This document shows positions 9,729-18,847 of a stretch of DNA of 64,000 bases, piece after piece (position 1 is the stretch's first letter; each line of letters begins with the position of its first letter). Both the position numbers and the translations under genes were made by a program. Source of the stretch: CAVQBP01 sp963723205 (GTDB lineage Bacteria; Bacteroidota; Ignavibacteria; Ignavibacteriales; Ignavibacteriaceae); the NCBI GenBank assembly GCA_963723205.1, contig CAVRQC010000035.1:62001-126000 (forward strand), written 5' to 3'. The notes under the pieces were generated by a model that was not told the DNA's origin, searched no databases, and was given only the letters and a program-made list of their open reading frames with translations.

Positions 9729-10121
9729 ATGGATTATAAAGAATTAGCAAATAAAGCAGTTGAAGCAAAGGGAAAGGCGCTTCCTACATATTCAAAATTT
9801 CATGTAGGGGCGGCATTACTTACTAAAGATAATAAAGTATACCAGGCTGGGAATATTGAGACAAGTTCTTACAGCTTAACTATATGTGCAGAAAGAACTG
9901 CTTTATTTAAAGCGATTTCAGAAGGTGAAAGAGAATTCCAGGCAGTTGCAATTGCCAGTGATTCCCCTGATTTCTGTCCGCCTTGCGGAGCCTGCAGGCA
10001 GGTTATGAATGATCTCTGCGGCAATATAGATATTATTATGGTAAATCATCAAAATGAAATAAAGCAATTGAAACTTTCTGAATTATTACCCTTTGCTTTT
10101 GGTGATGATAATCTAAAATAA
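9729..10121 (+). CDS. cdd: Cytidine deaminase
   Basis: The 130-residue protein has the usual length of the homotetrameric, one-zinc cytidine deaminases. Visible active-site parts are the substrate-binding FHVGAALL, the zinc and proton-shuttle motif CAERTALFKAI (Cys plus catalytic Glu) and the second zinc site PPCGACRQVM. It deaminates cytidine and deoxycytidine to uridine and deoxyuridine in the cytosol. It heads a run of four pyrimidine and purine salvage genes on the same strand, which supports the assignment. Confidence 0.96.
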   Translation: MDYKELANKAVEAKGKALPTYSKFHVGAALLTKDNKVYQAGNIETSSYSLTICAERTALFKAISEGEREFQAVAIASDSPDFCPPCGACRQVMNDLCGNIDIIMVNHQNEIKQLKLSELLPFAFGDDNLK

Positions 10122-10158
10122 TTTTTTTTGATTTTTGACTTTTTACTTTTGATTTTTT
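10122..10158 (-). repeat. Degenerate heptanucleotide tract between cdd and tdk
   Basis: The whole 37-base spacer between the cdd stop and the tdk start is built of T-rich heptamer-like units (TTTTGAT, TTTTGAC, TTTTTAC, TTTTGAT). On the minus strand these read as AAAAGTC/AAAAATC-like units, the same family as the tract at 8831-8865 in opposite orientation. It leaves no room for a normal Shine-Dalgarno before tdk. Confidence 0.65.
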
Positions 10159-10734
10159 ATGGAACCTTTACCACATTCGGAACCCAAAGAAACAGGATGG
10201 ATTGAAGTAATTGCCGGTTGTATGTTCAGCGGAAAAACAGAAGAATTAATAAGAAGATTAAGGCGCGCTCAAATCGCTAAACAAAATGTAAAAATATTTA
10301 AACCCAAAATAGATACCAGATATTCAACAACAGCAATAGTTTCGCATAGTGATCAGTTTCTTCCATCCATTTTGATTAGTGATATTAATGAAATTTTAGA
10401 ACATTCCGATTCCGCACACGTAATTGGAATTGATGAAGCACAGTTTTTTTCAAATGATATAATTGATATTTGCAACAAGCTAGCAAATGAAGGAAAACGT
10501 GTTATAGTTGCAGGCTTGGATCAGGATTATAAGGGAGTTCCTTTTGAACCTATGCCTCATTTATTAGCCATCGCAGAATATATAACTAAAACATTGGCAA
10601 TATGTGTTGTATGCGGTAATCCTGCCGATAAAACACAAAGAAAAACAAAATCTTCGGAAAGAGTAATTGTCGGTGCTTCTGATATTTATGAAGCCCGCTG
10701 CAGAAAATGTCATTACATACCTGATGAATATTAA
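10159..10734 (+). CDS. tdk: Thymidine kinase
   Basis: The 191-residue protein is a type II thymidine kinase. The P-loop GCMFSGKTEELIRR lies near residues 20-33, the Walker B/lasso start is IGIDEAQFF, and four cysteines in CVVCG and ARCRKCH form the structural zinc site. FKPKIDTRYS matches the segment after the P-loop. It phosphorylates thymidine and deoxyuridine to the monophosphate. It follows cdd with only the heptamer-rich spacer between and precedes the nucleoside transporter by nine bases, so the three genes probably share a transcript. Confidence 0.96.
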   Translation: MEPLPHSEPKETGWIEVIAGCMFSGKTEELIRRLRRAQIAKQNVKIFKPKIDTRYSTTAIVSHSDQFLPSILISDINEILEHSDSAHVIGIDEAQFFSNDIIDICNKLANEGKRVIVAGLDQDYKGVPFEPMPHLLAIAEYITKTLAICVVCGNPADKTQRKTKSSERVIVGASDIYEARCRKCHYIPDEY

Positions 10735-10743
10735 GGATAATTT

Positions 10744-12096
10744 ATGGACATAATTTCACTGTTAAGGGGAATTCTGGGAATAGTAATTCTTCTTGGAATA
10801 GCTTTTCTTTTATCTAACAATAAGAAAAATGTTAATTGGAGATTGGTTATTGCGGGACTTGGTCTTCAAATAGTTTTTGCAATCTTAATTCTAAAAGGAG
10901 AATATTTAAGTTCAATTTTTGCACCCTTTGGGTGGCCAAAAGATTTGTTCTTTTGGGTAAGTGGATTATTTGTTAAAATTTTACAATTTGTTACTGTAGG
11001 ATCACAATTTGTCTTTGGACCACTGGCAATAAGTCCTGGTCAAGATGGAAGCCTGGGAACCATTTTCGCTTTTCAGGTTCTTCCGACAATAATTTTTTAT
11101 GCAAGTTTAACTTCTATTCTTTATTATCTCGGTATTTTACAATTAATTGTTAAAGGTATTGCCTGGATAATGGCTAAAGTTATGGGTACCAGCGGTGCAG
11201 AATCATTATCATGTTCAGCGAATATTTTTGTTGGGCAGACAGAAGCTCCTCTTCTTATTAAACCTTTTATAAAAAATATGACTAATAGTGAAATTCTCAC
11301 TATTATGATCGGCGGAATGGCAACTATTGCAGGCGGTGTTATGGCTGCTTATATTCAAATTTTAGGAAACTCATATGCCCAGACTTTAAATATTCCTCTC
11401 GTTCAGGCACAGCAGATATTTGCCACTCAATTGCTTGGGGCAAGTGTAATGGCAGCACCTGCGGCATTATTAATATCTAAGATTTTATTTCCCGAAGTGA
11501 GTGAACCGGAAACAAAGGGAACGGTAAAAATAAAGGTTGAAAAAAATGCCTCAAATTTAATTGAAGCAGCTGCAGCTGGTGCCGGTGAAGGTTTATGGCT
11601 GGCTCTTAACGTAGGTGCAATGTTAATTGCTTTTATAGCTCTGATTGCTTTAATCAATTATCTTTTAAATCAGCTTGGAGTGTTCCTGGGATGGAATGAT
11701 TATTTAACCAAAACTTACGGAGAGCCGTTAAATTTTCAACTAATTATTGGTCTGGTTTTAAGATATTTAGCATTTGGAATTGGAGTTCCATGGCATGACT
11801 CTTTGAACTTTGGCAGTCTTTTAGGAACAAAAGTAGTTCTGAACGAATTTGTAGCCTACCTTGAAATGGGAAAAATGATAACGTCAAAATCATTAACAGA
11901 TGGAAAAGCAATTATTATGGCCACCTATGCTTTATGCGGATTTGCTAATTTCAGTTCAATTGCTATTCAAATAGGAGGAATGGGTCCTTTAGCCCCGGAG
12001 AGAAGAGCTGATATAGCAAAACTTGGAATTAAAGCAGTAATCGGAGGTTCACTTGCTACTCTTATGACAGCTACTCTTGCAGGAATTCTATTTTAA
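10744..12096 (+). CDS. NupC-type concentrative nucleoside transporter
   Basis: The 450-residue polytopic protein has about ten hydrophobic segments and belongs to the CNT family. Diagnostic pieces are GTSGAESLSCSANIFVGQTEAPLLIKPF, with its Gly/Ser-rich loop and the QTEAPL nucleoside-binding segment, and near the C-terminus ALCGFANFSSIAIQIGGMG. CNTs import nucleosides driven by proton or sodium symport. Its position between tdk and the purine nucleoside phosphorylase gene fits uptake feeding the salvage enzymes. The coupling ion and the purine/pyrimidine preference cannot be read reliably. Confidence 0.94.
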   Translation: MDIISLLRGILGIVILLGIAFLLSNNKKNVNWRLVIAGLGLQIVFAILILKGEYLSSIFAPFGWPKDLFFWVSGLFVKILQFVTVGSQFVFGPLAISPGQDGSLGTIFAFQVLPTIIFYASLTSILYYLGILQLIVKGIAWIMAKVMGTSGAESLSCSANIFVGQTEAPLLIKPFIKNMTNSEILTIMIGGMATIAGGVMAAYIQILGNSYAQTLNIPLVQAQQIFATQLLGASVMAAPAALLISKILFPEVSEPETKGTVKIKVEKNASNLIEAAAAGAGEGLWLALNVGAMLIAFIALIALINYLLNQLGVFLGWNDYLTKTYGEPLNFQLIIGLVLRYLAFGIGVPWHDSLNFGSLLGTKVVLNEFVAYLEMGKMITSKSLTDGKAIIMATYALCGFANFSSIAIQIGGMGPLAPERRADIAKLGIKAVIGGSLATLMTATLAGILF

Positions 12097-12244
12097 CTTA
12101 AATTGCCTTACTGTTTTATTTATATAATGTTGTATATATTTGACCTTTATTTTTTTTTAGAATAAACAAATTCTAATATTAAATTAGATTATTGTTTGAA
12201 ACAAAGTTATTCTTTTCATCTGGCAGGTTTCGGTTATTTGTACA

Positions 12245-13066
12245 TTGGTTGATGTAAATTATAAATACAAAAATTTATTAAGTTTTCTTGAAAAAGAATT
12301 GATTTTCAAGCCTGATTTAGCATTAGTCTTGGGGAGCGGATTAGGGGAATTTGCAGAACGCATTGAATTAATAAAATCAATCCCTACAAGTGATTTGACA
12401 GGTTATCCTGTTTCTACAGTATCAGGACACAAAGGTAAAATTATTTTCGGAAAATATAAGAGTAAAAACTTACTTCTTTTTCAAGGGCGGATTCACTTTT
12501 ATGAGGGATATCTTTTATCTGAATGTATTCTACCTGCTTTAATTAGTTGTGAATTAGGTTCTAAAAAGATGATATTAACTAATGCAGCAGGCGGAGTTAA
12601 TTCTCAATATCATCCAGGTAATTTGATGCTGGCCGCTTCATTTAACAGTATAAATATAAAAAAAGAATTAACTGATTTAATAGGCTTAGCAGGAATTGAT
12701 AAGAAGAATAATTTCCTGAATTTTCCATCAATTCAGCTTAATGATTTAATCAAAAAAGCTGCTTCCAAAGGCAAAATCGAATTACAAGAAGGTGTTTACT
12801 GGTACACTAAAGGTCCTTCTTATGAAACACCTGCAGAAATAAAGATGATTTCAAAATTCGGCGGGGACGCAGTTGGAATGTCCACGGTTCATGAAGCTTT
12901 TTTTGCTGCTTCCAAGGGGATGGAAGTATCTGCAATTTCTTGTATTACAAATTATGCAGCTGGAATTTCAAATAAAAAGTTAGACCACCAGGAAGTTGTG
13001 CACACTGCAAATCTTGTTAAAACAAAATTTGAAAATTTAATAAAGGGAACCATTGAGCTTTTGTAA
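12245..13066 (+). CDS. Purine nucleoside phosphorylase (trimeric, class II)
   Basis: The 273-residue protein has the trimeric PNP fold: phosphate-binding LVLGSGLGEFAE, VSGHKGKIIFG, the LLFQGRIHFYEGY segment, TNAAGGVN, and GPSYETPAEIKMI followed by GGDAVGMSTVHEA. It splits inosine or guanosine plus phosphate into base and ribose 1-phosphate. The only workable start is a TTG at 12245; no ATG or GTG lies in frame at the right place and no clear ribosome-binding site precedes it, so the exact start is uncertain by a few codons. It closes the nucleoside salvage group, with a 148-base gap after the transporter gene. Confidence 0.94.
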   Translation: MVDVNYKYKNLLSFLEKELIFKPDLALVLGSGLGEFAERIELIKSIPTSDLTGYPVSTVSGHKGKIIFGKYKSKNLLLFQGRIHFYEGYLLSECILPALISCELGSKKMILTNAAGGVNSQYHPGNLMLAASFNSINIKKELTDLIGLAGIDKKNNFLNFPSIQLNDLIKKAASKGKIELQEGVYWYTKGPSYETPAEIKMISKFGGDAVGMSTVHEAFFAASKGMEVSAISCITNYAAGISNKKLDHQEVVHTANLVKTKFENLIKGTIELL

Positions 13067-13199
13067 GGTATCACTGCTAAAATTATAAAAATACAAGAGA
13101 ACATTTTAGTTAAGTGAACTGTTATTTTGATTGACTTTAGTTCCCTTTACACCTAATTTTAATGTTTAATAAATTTTAAAATCTCACTCATCAGGACTT

Positions 13200-15137
13200 A
13201 TGAAAGAACTTAGATTTAGACTTATCTTAATAATTGGTGCATTAGCATTAAGTGTTTATTTGCTTTATCCAACATATGTTGATTACAGAAATTCGCAAAA
13301 ACTTGATAAAATTCTGGAAAAAAGGGAAGAGCAGATTATAAAAGAAGATCCGCAATTAACAAAACAACAAGTTGATTTAAGAGTTACTGTAATTGAAGAC
13401 AGCATAAAAGCAGCAGATCCTTCAATTCAAAATGCAAGGGCAAAAAGAATTAAACTGGGATTAGATCTGCAAGGCGGTATGAGAGTAGTTCTTGAGGTTA
13501 ATACTGCAGAGCTTCTCCAGAAAATTGCAAAAAATCCCGATGATACTTTCAAAAAGGTTATTGCAGCTGCAGAAAAAGAAGCCGAAACATCAAATGAATC
13601 GGTTGTCGATATTGTAGGTAGAATGTTTGAAGAAAGAAGTATAAGACTTAGCAGGTACTTTGGAAATATAAGAGAATCTGATTCTCAGATATTAAGCTCT
13701 CTTAAAAAGGATGCTGAAGATGCAGTCTCAAGAGCAATAGAAATTATTAGAAACAGGGTTGATCAATATGGGGTTTCCGAACCATCTATACAAAGGCAGG
13801 GTTCAAGAAGGATAATAGTTCAACTTCCCGGTGTTGCACACGAAGAAGAAGCTAAGCAACTTCTACAAGGTACTGCTCTTCTTGAATTTAAGATTGTCAA
13901 AGATCCTCAATTTGCTATTTCGGTTATGTACAGCATAGATAACGTACTATCAGGTAAAAGCATTAGTGATTCTACCCAATCTGATACAACTGAGGCAAAA
14001 AGCAGTAACAAAAAGAATAGTGCTGAAACTAAAAATGATACAAGTATGGAAGATACTTCCAAACAATTATCTAAAGAGGAATTTGCAAAAGAGCATCCTT
14101 TCTTTTCTCTTGTAAGTGCTGAACAAAATTCCGGTGTCGGATATGTAAATACAGATGATATGGATAAACTTAAGCTTATAATGAATAGACCCGATGTGCA
14201 AAAAGTAATTCCTGATAATGTTCAGTTCGTTTTTGATGCAAAACCTATTACAAATAAAGACGGACAAAAATTTTACAGGATGTATTTAGTTAATAAAACA
14301 CCAGAATTAACCGGTGGTGTAATAACAGATGCACAGGCTACCATTGATCCACAGACTTCATCTCCAATTGTTACTATGCAGATGAACTCTGAAGGTGCAA
14401 CGGAATGGTCAAGAATTACCGGAGCAAACATTGGGAAGAGGATTGCCATAATTCTGGACGGAGTTGTTTATTCGGCACCAAACGTAAGAGGCAAAATTCC
14501 TGGAGGCAGATCCCAAATTGAAGGTATGGCAAACATGGAGGAAGCTAAGCTTTTAAGCATTGTTCTTAAAGCTGGTGCTTTACCGGCTCCTGTTAAAATT
14601 ATTGAAGAAAGAACTGTAGGACCTTCACTTGGACAGGATTCAATTAATAGTGGATTTAAATCAGCTTTTATAGGTTATTTGCTTGTAGGTATTTTTATGA
14701 TGATTTATTACCGAAAAGCAGGAACCATAGCTGCTGCCTCTTTAACCTTTACAGTAATTTTTATACTGGGGGTTCTTGCAGGATTTAATGCGACTCTCAC
14801 ATTACCTGGTATTGCAGGTATTATTTTAACTATAGGTATGGCAGTTGATGCCAATGTACTTATTTATGAAAGGATTAGAGAAGAATTAGCTACCGGCAAA
14901 ACTATTAAGGCTTCGGTAGACAGCGGCTTTTCAAAAGCTTATTCAGCTATTATTGACTCTAATATAACTACCTTCTTTACAGGAATTATTTTATATCAAT
15001 TTGGAACCGGACCTGTTCAGGGTTTTGCTTTAACATTAATGATAGGTATTGTTGCCAGTTTATTTAGCGCTTTAATTGTAGCACGCGTGCTTTTCGATTA
15101 TTTAATTGTTAGAGGTTCCCACATTACCGTTGGTTAA
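13200..15137 (+). CDS. secD: Protein-export membrane protein SecD
   Basis: The 645-residue protein has an N-terminal membrane helix, the periplasmic P1 region starting with KLGLDLQGGMRVVLEV, a VDQYGVSEPSIQRQGSRRI segment, and a C-terminal block of five helices with the RND-type motif GMAVDANVLIYERIREEL. SecD with SecF uses the proton gradient to complete Sec-dependent translocation. Between the two halves of P1 (about 258-300) there is a hydrophilic Ser/Thr/Lys/Asp-rich insert that makes the protein longer than the E. coli version. AGGA precedes the ATG. secF follows 29 bases later, so the two form an operon. Confidence 0.97.
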   Translation: MKELRFRLILIIGALALSVYLLYPTYVDYRNSQKLDKILEKREEQIIKEDPQLTKQQVDLRVTVIEDSIKAADPSIQNARAKRIKLGLDLQGGMRVVLEVNTAELLQKIAKNPDDTFKKVIAAAEKEAETSNESVVDIVGRMFEERSIRLSRYFGNIRESDSQILSSLKKDAEDAVSRAIEIIRNRVDQYGVSEPSIQRQGSRRIIVQLPGVAHEEEAKQLLQGTALLEFKIVKDPQFAISVMYSIDNVLSGKSISDSTQSDTTEAKSSNKKNSAETKNDTSMEDTSKQLSKEEFAKEHPFFSLVSAEQNSGVGYVNTDDMDKLKLIMNRPDVQKVIPDNVQFVFDAKPITNKDGQKFYRMYLVNKTPELTGGVITDAQATIDPQTSSPIVTMQMNSEGATEWSRITGANIGKRIAIILDGVVYSAPNVRGKIPGGRSQIEGMANMEEAKLLSIVLKAGALPAPVKIIEERTVGPSLGQDSINSGFKSAFIGYLLVGIFMMIYYRKAGTIAAASLTFTVIFILGVLAGFNATLTLPGIAGIILTIGMAVDANVLIYERIREELATGKTIKASVDSGFSKAYSAIIDSNITTFFTGIILYQFGTGPVQGFALTLMIGIVASLFSALIVARVLFDYLIVRGSHITVG

Positions 15138-15166
15138 TTATTCAGCTTTAAGGAGCATATATATAA

Positions 15167-16309
15167 ATGAGAATTTTTGAAAATCTAAATGTTGATTTCT
15201 TAGGAAAAAGAAATTTTTTTTACATTGTTTCCGCTACACTTTTTTTACTCGGGTTTGTCAATATGGCATTCCGGGGATTGCATTTCGGAATTGATTTTAA
15301 GGGTGGTACCGAAATAGTTCTTCAATTTGATAAACCGGTTAATATTGCCAATATCCGGGGTGATATACAAAATATCGGATTAGGAACGTTAGAGCTAAAA
15401 ACTTTTGGATCTGAAACAGGTATTTTAATAAGAACAGAATTACAGCAAATACCCAGGCCGCTATACAAGAAAGTTGTTGCGAATATTAATGACTCAATCG
15501 GAACTATCATACCTGGTATCCCGATTAATATTGTTGACAGTTCTTCGATAAATTCCGTTACTTATGCATTACCTAATCCTGATACGACAAATATTCTTGT
15601 AGATAAATTGTTTGATGCAGGTTTTCAAACAGGTAAAGTTTCAGAAGAACAGAATAATACTCAAATGGTTGTCAGGGTTGGAATATCGGATTGGATAAAA
15701 AGTAATTTGAGGGATAAGGTAAAAGGGAATTCTTTTACTGTCCTTAAAGAAGATCTGGTTGGACCTAAAATCGGAAGTGAATTAAAACAAGATGCCGTAA
15801 TTGCAATCTTTCTTTCACTTTTAGTAATATTAATTTATTTGGGCTTCAGGTTTAAATTTATTTTCGCCTTCGGTGCCGTAGTAGCTCTTTTCCATGATGT
15901 ATTAATAACGATGGGGCTTTATGCTGTTTTATACGGTGTTATCCCGGGACTTAACCTTGAAATTGACCTTACAGTGGTAGCGGCATTTCTAACTCTTATC
16001 GGTTACTCGATAAATGACACAGTAATTGTATTTGATAGAGTTAGAGAAGAAATGAAAATACATAAAACAACACCTTTAAAAGAAGTTATGAATATGGGTA
16101 TTAATAAAACCATGAGCCGAACTGTTTTGACCGGCGGTACAACTTTACTGACTGTTTTTGTACTACTTTTATTCGGGGGTGAAGTTTTACGTGCTTTTGC
16201 ATTTACCCTGTTTTTTGGAATTATCATAGGTACCTACTCTTCCATATTTGTCGCTAGTGCTTTAGTGCTGGAATACGCAAACCGTACAAAAAAGAAGATT
16301 CAGTTTTGA
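15167..16309 (+). CDS. secF: Protein-export membrane protein SecF
   Basis: The 380-residue protein has six predicted helices. Near the N-terminus it carries FGIDFKGGTEIVLQF, the SecF counterpart of the SecD P1 start, and in the C-terminal half it has LIGYSINDTVIVFDRVREE and the MSRTVLTGGTTLL segment. It works as a heterodimer with SecD. An AAGGAG ribosome-binding site lies 13 bases before the start. The transcription unit is closed by the strong hairpin just downstream. Confidence 0.97.
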   Translation: MRIFENLNVDFLGKRNFFYIVSATLFLLGFVNMAFRGLHFGIDFKGGTEIVLQFDKPVNIANIRGDIQNIGLGTLELKTFGSETGILIRTELQQIPRPLYKKVVANINDSIGTIIPGIPINIVDSSSINSVTYALPNPDTTNILVDKLFDAGFQTGKVSEEQNNTQMVVRVGISDWIKSNLRDKVKGNSFTVLKEDLVGPKIGSELKQDAVIAIFLSLLVILIYLGFRFKFIFAFGAVVALFHDVLITMGLYAVLYGVIPGLNLEIDLTVVAAFLTLIGYSINDTVIVFDRVREEMKIHKTTPLKEVMNMGINKTMSRTVLTGGTTLLTVFVLLLFGGEVLRAFAFTLFFGIIIGTYSSIFVASALVLEYANRTKKKIQF

Positions 16310-16328
16310 TTTTCTCTTAATTTACCTC

Positions 16329-16360
16329 AAAAAAAGCCGGTATGCAAAACCGGCTTTTTT
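16329..16360 (+). terminator. Rho-independent terminator after secF
   Basis: The sequence has perfect complementary arms AAAAAGCCGGT and ACCGGCTTTTT around a seven-base loop, followed by a T run. It lies 20 bases after the secF stop. The A-tract on the 5' side makes it formally bidirectional, but the next gene is on the same strand 245 bases away, so it mainly ends the secDF transcript. Confidence 0.93.
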
Positions 16361-16605
16361 ATTGAGTTTAACAATCCAATAAAAATCCTTCATCCCTAAG
16401 TCTAGTGCACTCCCCGGTTTATTTGTAAACTTTACTAAATCGTTTTATTATTATATTAAAATTATTAAATTCTGATTAAGAGATAGCCGGTTCTCTATTT
16501 TTTAAACTTTTTCCACGGTATACTCTATAATTATTTTGTAAATCATCCGTGATAATTTTGTGATAGACTAGTTTTATTTTTGAATAAGATAACTAGGAAA
16601 GAAAA

Positions 16606-17319
16606 ATGAAAAGAGTTTTAGTAATTGAAGACGATAAATCAATTTCTGATTTAGTCGAGATTCATTTAATAGATTTAGACTGCCAGATAACAAAAGCTTA
16701 CGACGGTGAAAAAGGATTAAAATTAGCATTGGAAAACAATTTTGACCTCATCGTTCTTGATTTAATGTTACCAAAACTTGATGGATTAGAAATATGCAAA
16801 GAGGTGAGAAAACAAGAAATTTATACCCCTATCTTAATGCTTACAGCAAAATCAGAAGAATTCGATAAAGTAATCGGACTGGAATTCGGAGCTGATGATT
16901 ATCTTACAAAACCTTTTGGGATAAGGGAATTTATTGCAAGGGTAAAAGCAATTTTCAGAAGAATCCAGGCTATGCAGAAAGAAACTAATAATAATTCCGA
17001 CATTATTGTAGGTGATTTAATAATTGAGATTACAAAAAGAAGAGTGACTTTATATGGAGAAAGAATTGAGCTTACACCTAAAGAATTTGACTTGCTTTAT
17101 CTGCTTGCATCACACCCGGGAACTACCTATACAAGGGAACAACTCTTAAATATTTTGTGGGGATACCAGTATAACGGTTACGAACATACGGTAAATTCAC
17201 ATATAAACAGATTAAGAACTAAAATTGAAAAAAATGTTTCTGAGCCAAAATATATTTTGACCTCGTGGGGAGTAGGATACAGATTCAACGATATCGAAAA
17301 TATTGTGAATGTAAAATGA
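16606..17319 (+). CDS. OmpR/PhoB-family response regulator
   Basis: The 237-residue protein has a receiver domain (1-120) with the acidic pair IEDD, the phosphoacceptor D52 in IVLDLMLPKLDG, the conserved Thr/Ser of LTAKS and the lysine of LTKPFG. A winged-helix Trans_reg_C domain follows (about 135-232), with LTPKEFDLLYLLASHPG and the recognition part TVNSHINRLRTKIE. The ribosome-binding site AGGAAAG lies seven bases upstream of the ATG. The stop codon overlaps the kinase start (ATGA), so the pair is translationally coupled. No regulon can be inferred, although a promoter region of about 245 bases precedes it. Confidence 0.95.
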   Translation: MKRVLVIEDDKSISDLVEIHLIDLDCQITKAYDGEKGLKLALENNFDLIVLDLMLPKLDGLEICKEVRKQEIYTPILMLTAKSEEFDKVIGLEFGADDYLTKPFGIREFIARVKAIFRRIQAMQKETNNNSDIIVGDLIIEITKRRVTLYGERIELTPKEFDLLYLLASHPGTTYTREQLLNILWGYQYNGYEHTVNSHINRLRTKIEKNVSEPKYILTSWGVGYRFNDIENIVNVK

Positions 17320-18821
17320 AAAAAAGATTCTTCAATAGTCTATACTGGAAAATCAGTGCAGCATTTTTAATAATTTTATTTATTCTTTCCTGTGCGTATT
17401 CTTATATTGCTATGTTTACAGCAGAAATGTATTTTCAGGAAGCCAATCAAAAACTGGATACTGATATTGCCCCCCACATTGCATCAGAAAATAAATGCTT
17501 TATTGACGGTAAAGCTAATGATGCTGTATTAAAAAATGTTTTTCATAATGTAATGATTATAAATCCCAGTTTGGAAGTTTACCTGCTGAACAAAGAGGGA
17601 AAAATTCTAACATACTATGCTCCAAATAAAACAATTTTACTCAAATATGTCCCGTTAGGTCCGATAAAAGAATTTATATCCGATAAAGGCAAAAAATTTA
17701 TTTTAGGTGCTGATCCCAAAAATGAAGAGCAGGAAAAAGTATTCTCTGCGGCACAAGTAGTTGAAAATGGTAAATTGATGGGATATATATATGTAATTTT
17801 AGGAGGTGAGGAATATGAAAATGCAGCTAATTTAATCTTGGGGAGCTACATTCTGCGGCTTGGAGTGCGATCTATGGGATTTACTTTAATTGCCGCGGCA
17901 ATCATTGGGCTGCTTGTTCTTGGTTTCATTACAAGAAATATCAGAAAAACTATTAATGTTATTAGAGAATTTAAGAATGGAAATCTAAATGCCAGGATTA
18001 AATTGAAAGGAAAAAGCGAACTTAGCGAATTTGCCGATTCATTTAATGAAATGGCAGATACTATTGTAGCTAATATTGAAGAAATTAAGACAATGGATAA
18101 TCTTCGAAGAGAACTTGTAGCTAATGTTTCCCATGATCTAAGAACTCCTTTGGCTACAATTCAAGGTTACATTGAAACTATCCTAATAAAAGCCGATTCT
18201 TTATCGGAAGAAGACAAAAAGAAATATATGCAGACTATTTGGGGAAGCACTGAAAGACTAAAAAAATTAGTTGAAGAATTATTTGAACTATCAAAACTGG
18301 AAGCCCGGGAAACCAAACCAAAACCTGAAGCTTTTTCTATTGCAGAACTGGTTCAGGATGTACAGCAAAAAAATTTATTAATTGCTGAATCAAAAAAAAT
18401 TGAACTCCTTTTGAAATTCCCTTATGATTTGCCCATGGTTTATGCCGATATTGGAATGATTGAAAAAGTATTACAAAACTTAATAGATAATGCAATAAAA
18501 TTTACACCCGAAGGCGGGAAAATAATTATAAAGTTACTACTTCAGAATGATGAAGTACTAGCATCAGTTAGTGATACAGGTATTGGAATAAGCCCAAAAG
18601 AATTACCACATATCTTTGATAGATACAACCAGGGTAAAAGGACCCAATTAAAAGAAAAGCAAGGACTTGGCCTTGGATTAGCAATTGTAAAAAAAATACT
18701 TGAAGTCCATAACCTGGATATTCAAGTAGAAAGTATTGAGGGAAAAGGAACAAGCTTCTTTTTTAAAGTTCCTATATTTAGAAGTAAAAGCGTTAAGGAT
18801 AAAACCGTACAATACAGTTAA
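17316..18821 (+). CDS. Membrane sensor histidine kinase, partner of the upstream regulator
   Basis: The ATG at 17316 overlaps the regulator stop as ATGA and gives a 501-residue protein starting MKKRFF. A 17-codon in-frame extension upstream would read through the regulator end and has no coding logic. Layout: TM1 (12-35), an extracytoplasmic sensor region (36-186) with a PAS-like/sCache look, TM2 (187-206), HAMP (207-256), HisKA with the phosphoacceptor H273 in NVSHDLRTPLATIQGY, and HATPase with NLIDNAIKF, DTGIGIS and GLGLGLAI. This is a standard class I kinase. The signal sensed is unknown. Confidence 0.95.
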   Translation: MKKRFFNSLYWKISAAFLIILFILSCAYSYIAMFTAEMYFQEANQKLDTDIAPHIASENKCFIDGKANDAVLKNVFHNVMIINPSLEVYLLNKEGKILTYYAPNKTILLKYVPLGPIKEFISDKGKKFILGADPKNEEQEKVFSAAQVVENGKLMGYIYVILGGEEYENAANLILGSYILRLGVRSMGFTLIAAAIIGLLVLGFITRNIRKTINVIREFKNGNLNARIKLKGKSELSEFADSFNEMADTIVANIEEIKTMDNLRRELVANVSHDLRTPLATIQGYIETILIKADSLSEEDKKKYMQTIWGSTERLKKLVEELFELSKLEARETKPKPEAFSIAELVQDVQQKNLLIAESKKIELLLKFPYDLPMVYADIGMIEKVLQNLIDNAIKFTPEGGKIIIKLLLQNDEVLASVSDTGIGISPKELPHIFDRYNQGKRTQLKEKQGLGLGLAIVKKILEVHNLDIQVESIEGKGTSFFFKVPIFRSKSVKDKTVQYS

Positions 18822-18832
18822 AAATATTTATT

Positions 18833-18847
18833 AAGGAATATTTCCTT
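18833..18847. terminator. Weak hairpin between convergent genes
   Basis: AAGGAA and TTCCTT arms around a three-base loop sit between the kinase stop and the stop of the convergent OmpA-like gene, followed on the plus strand by a T-rich stretch. The stem is only six base pairs and AT-rich, so this is a candidate only. Confidence 0.35.
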
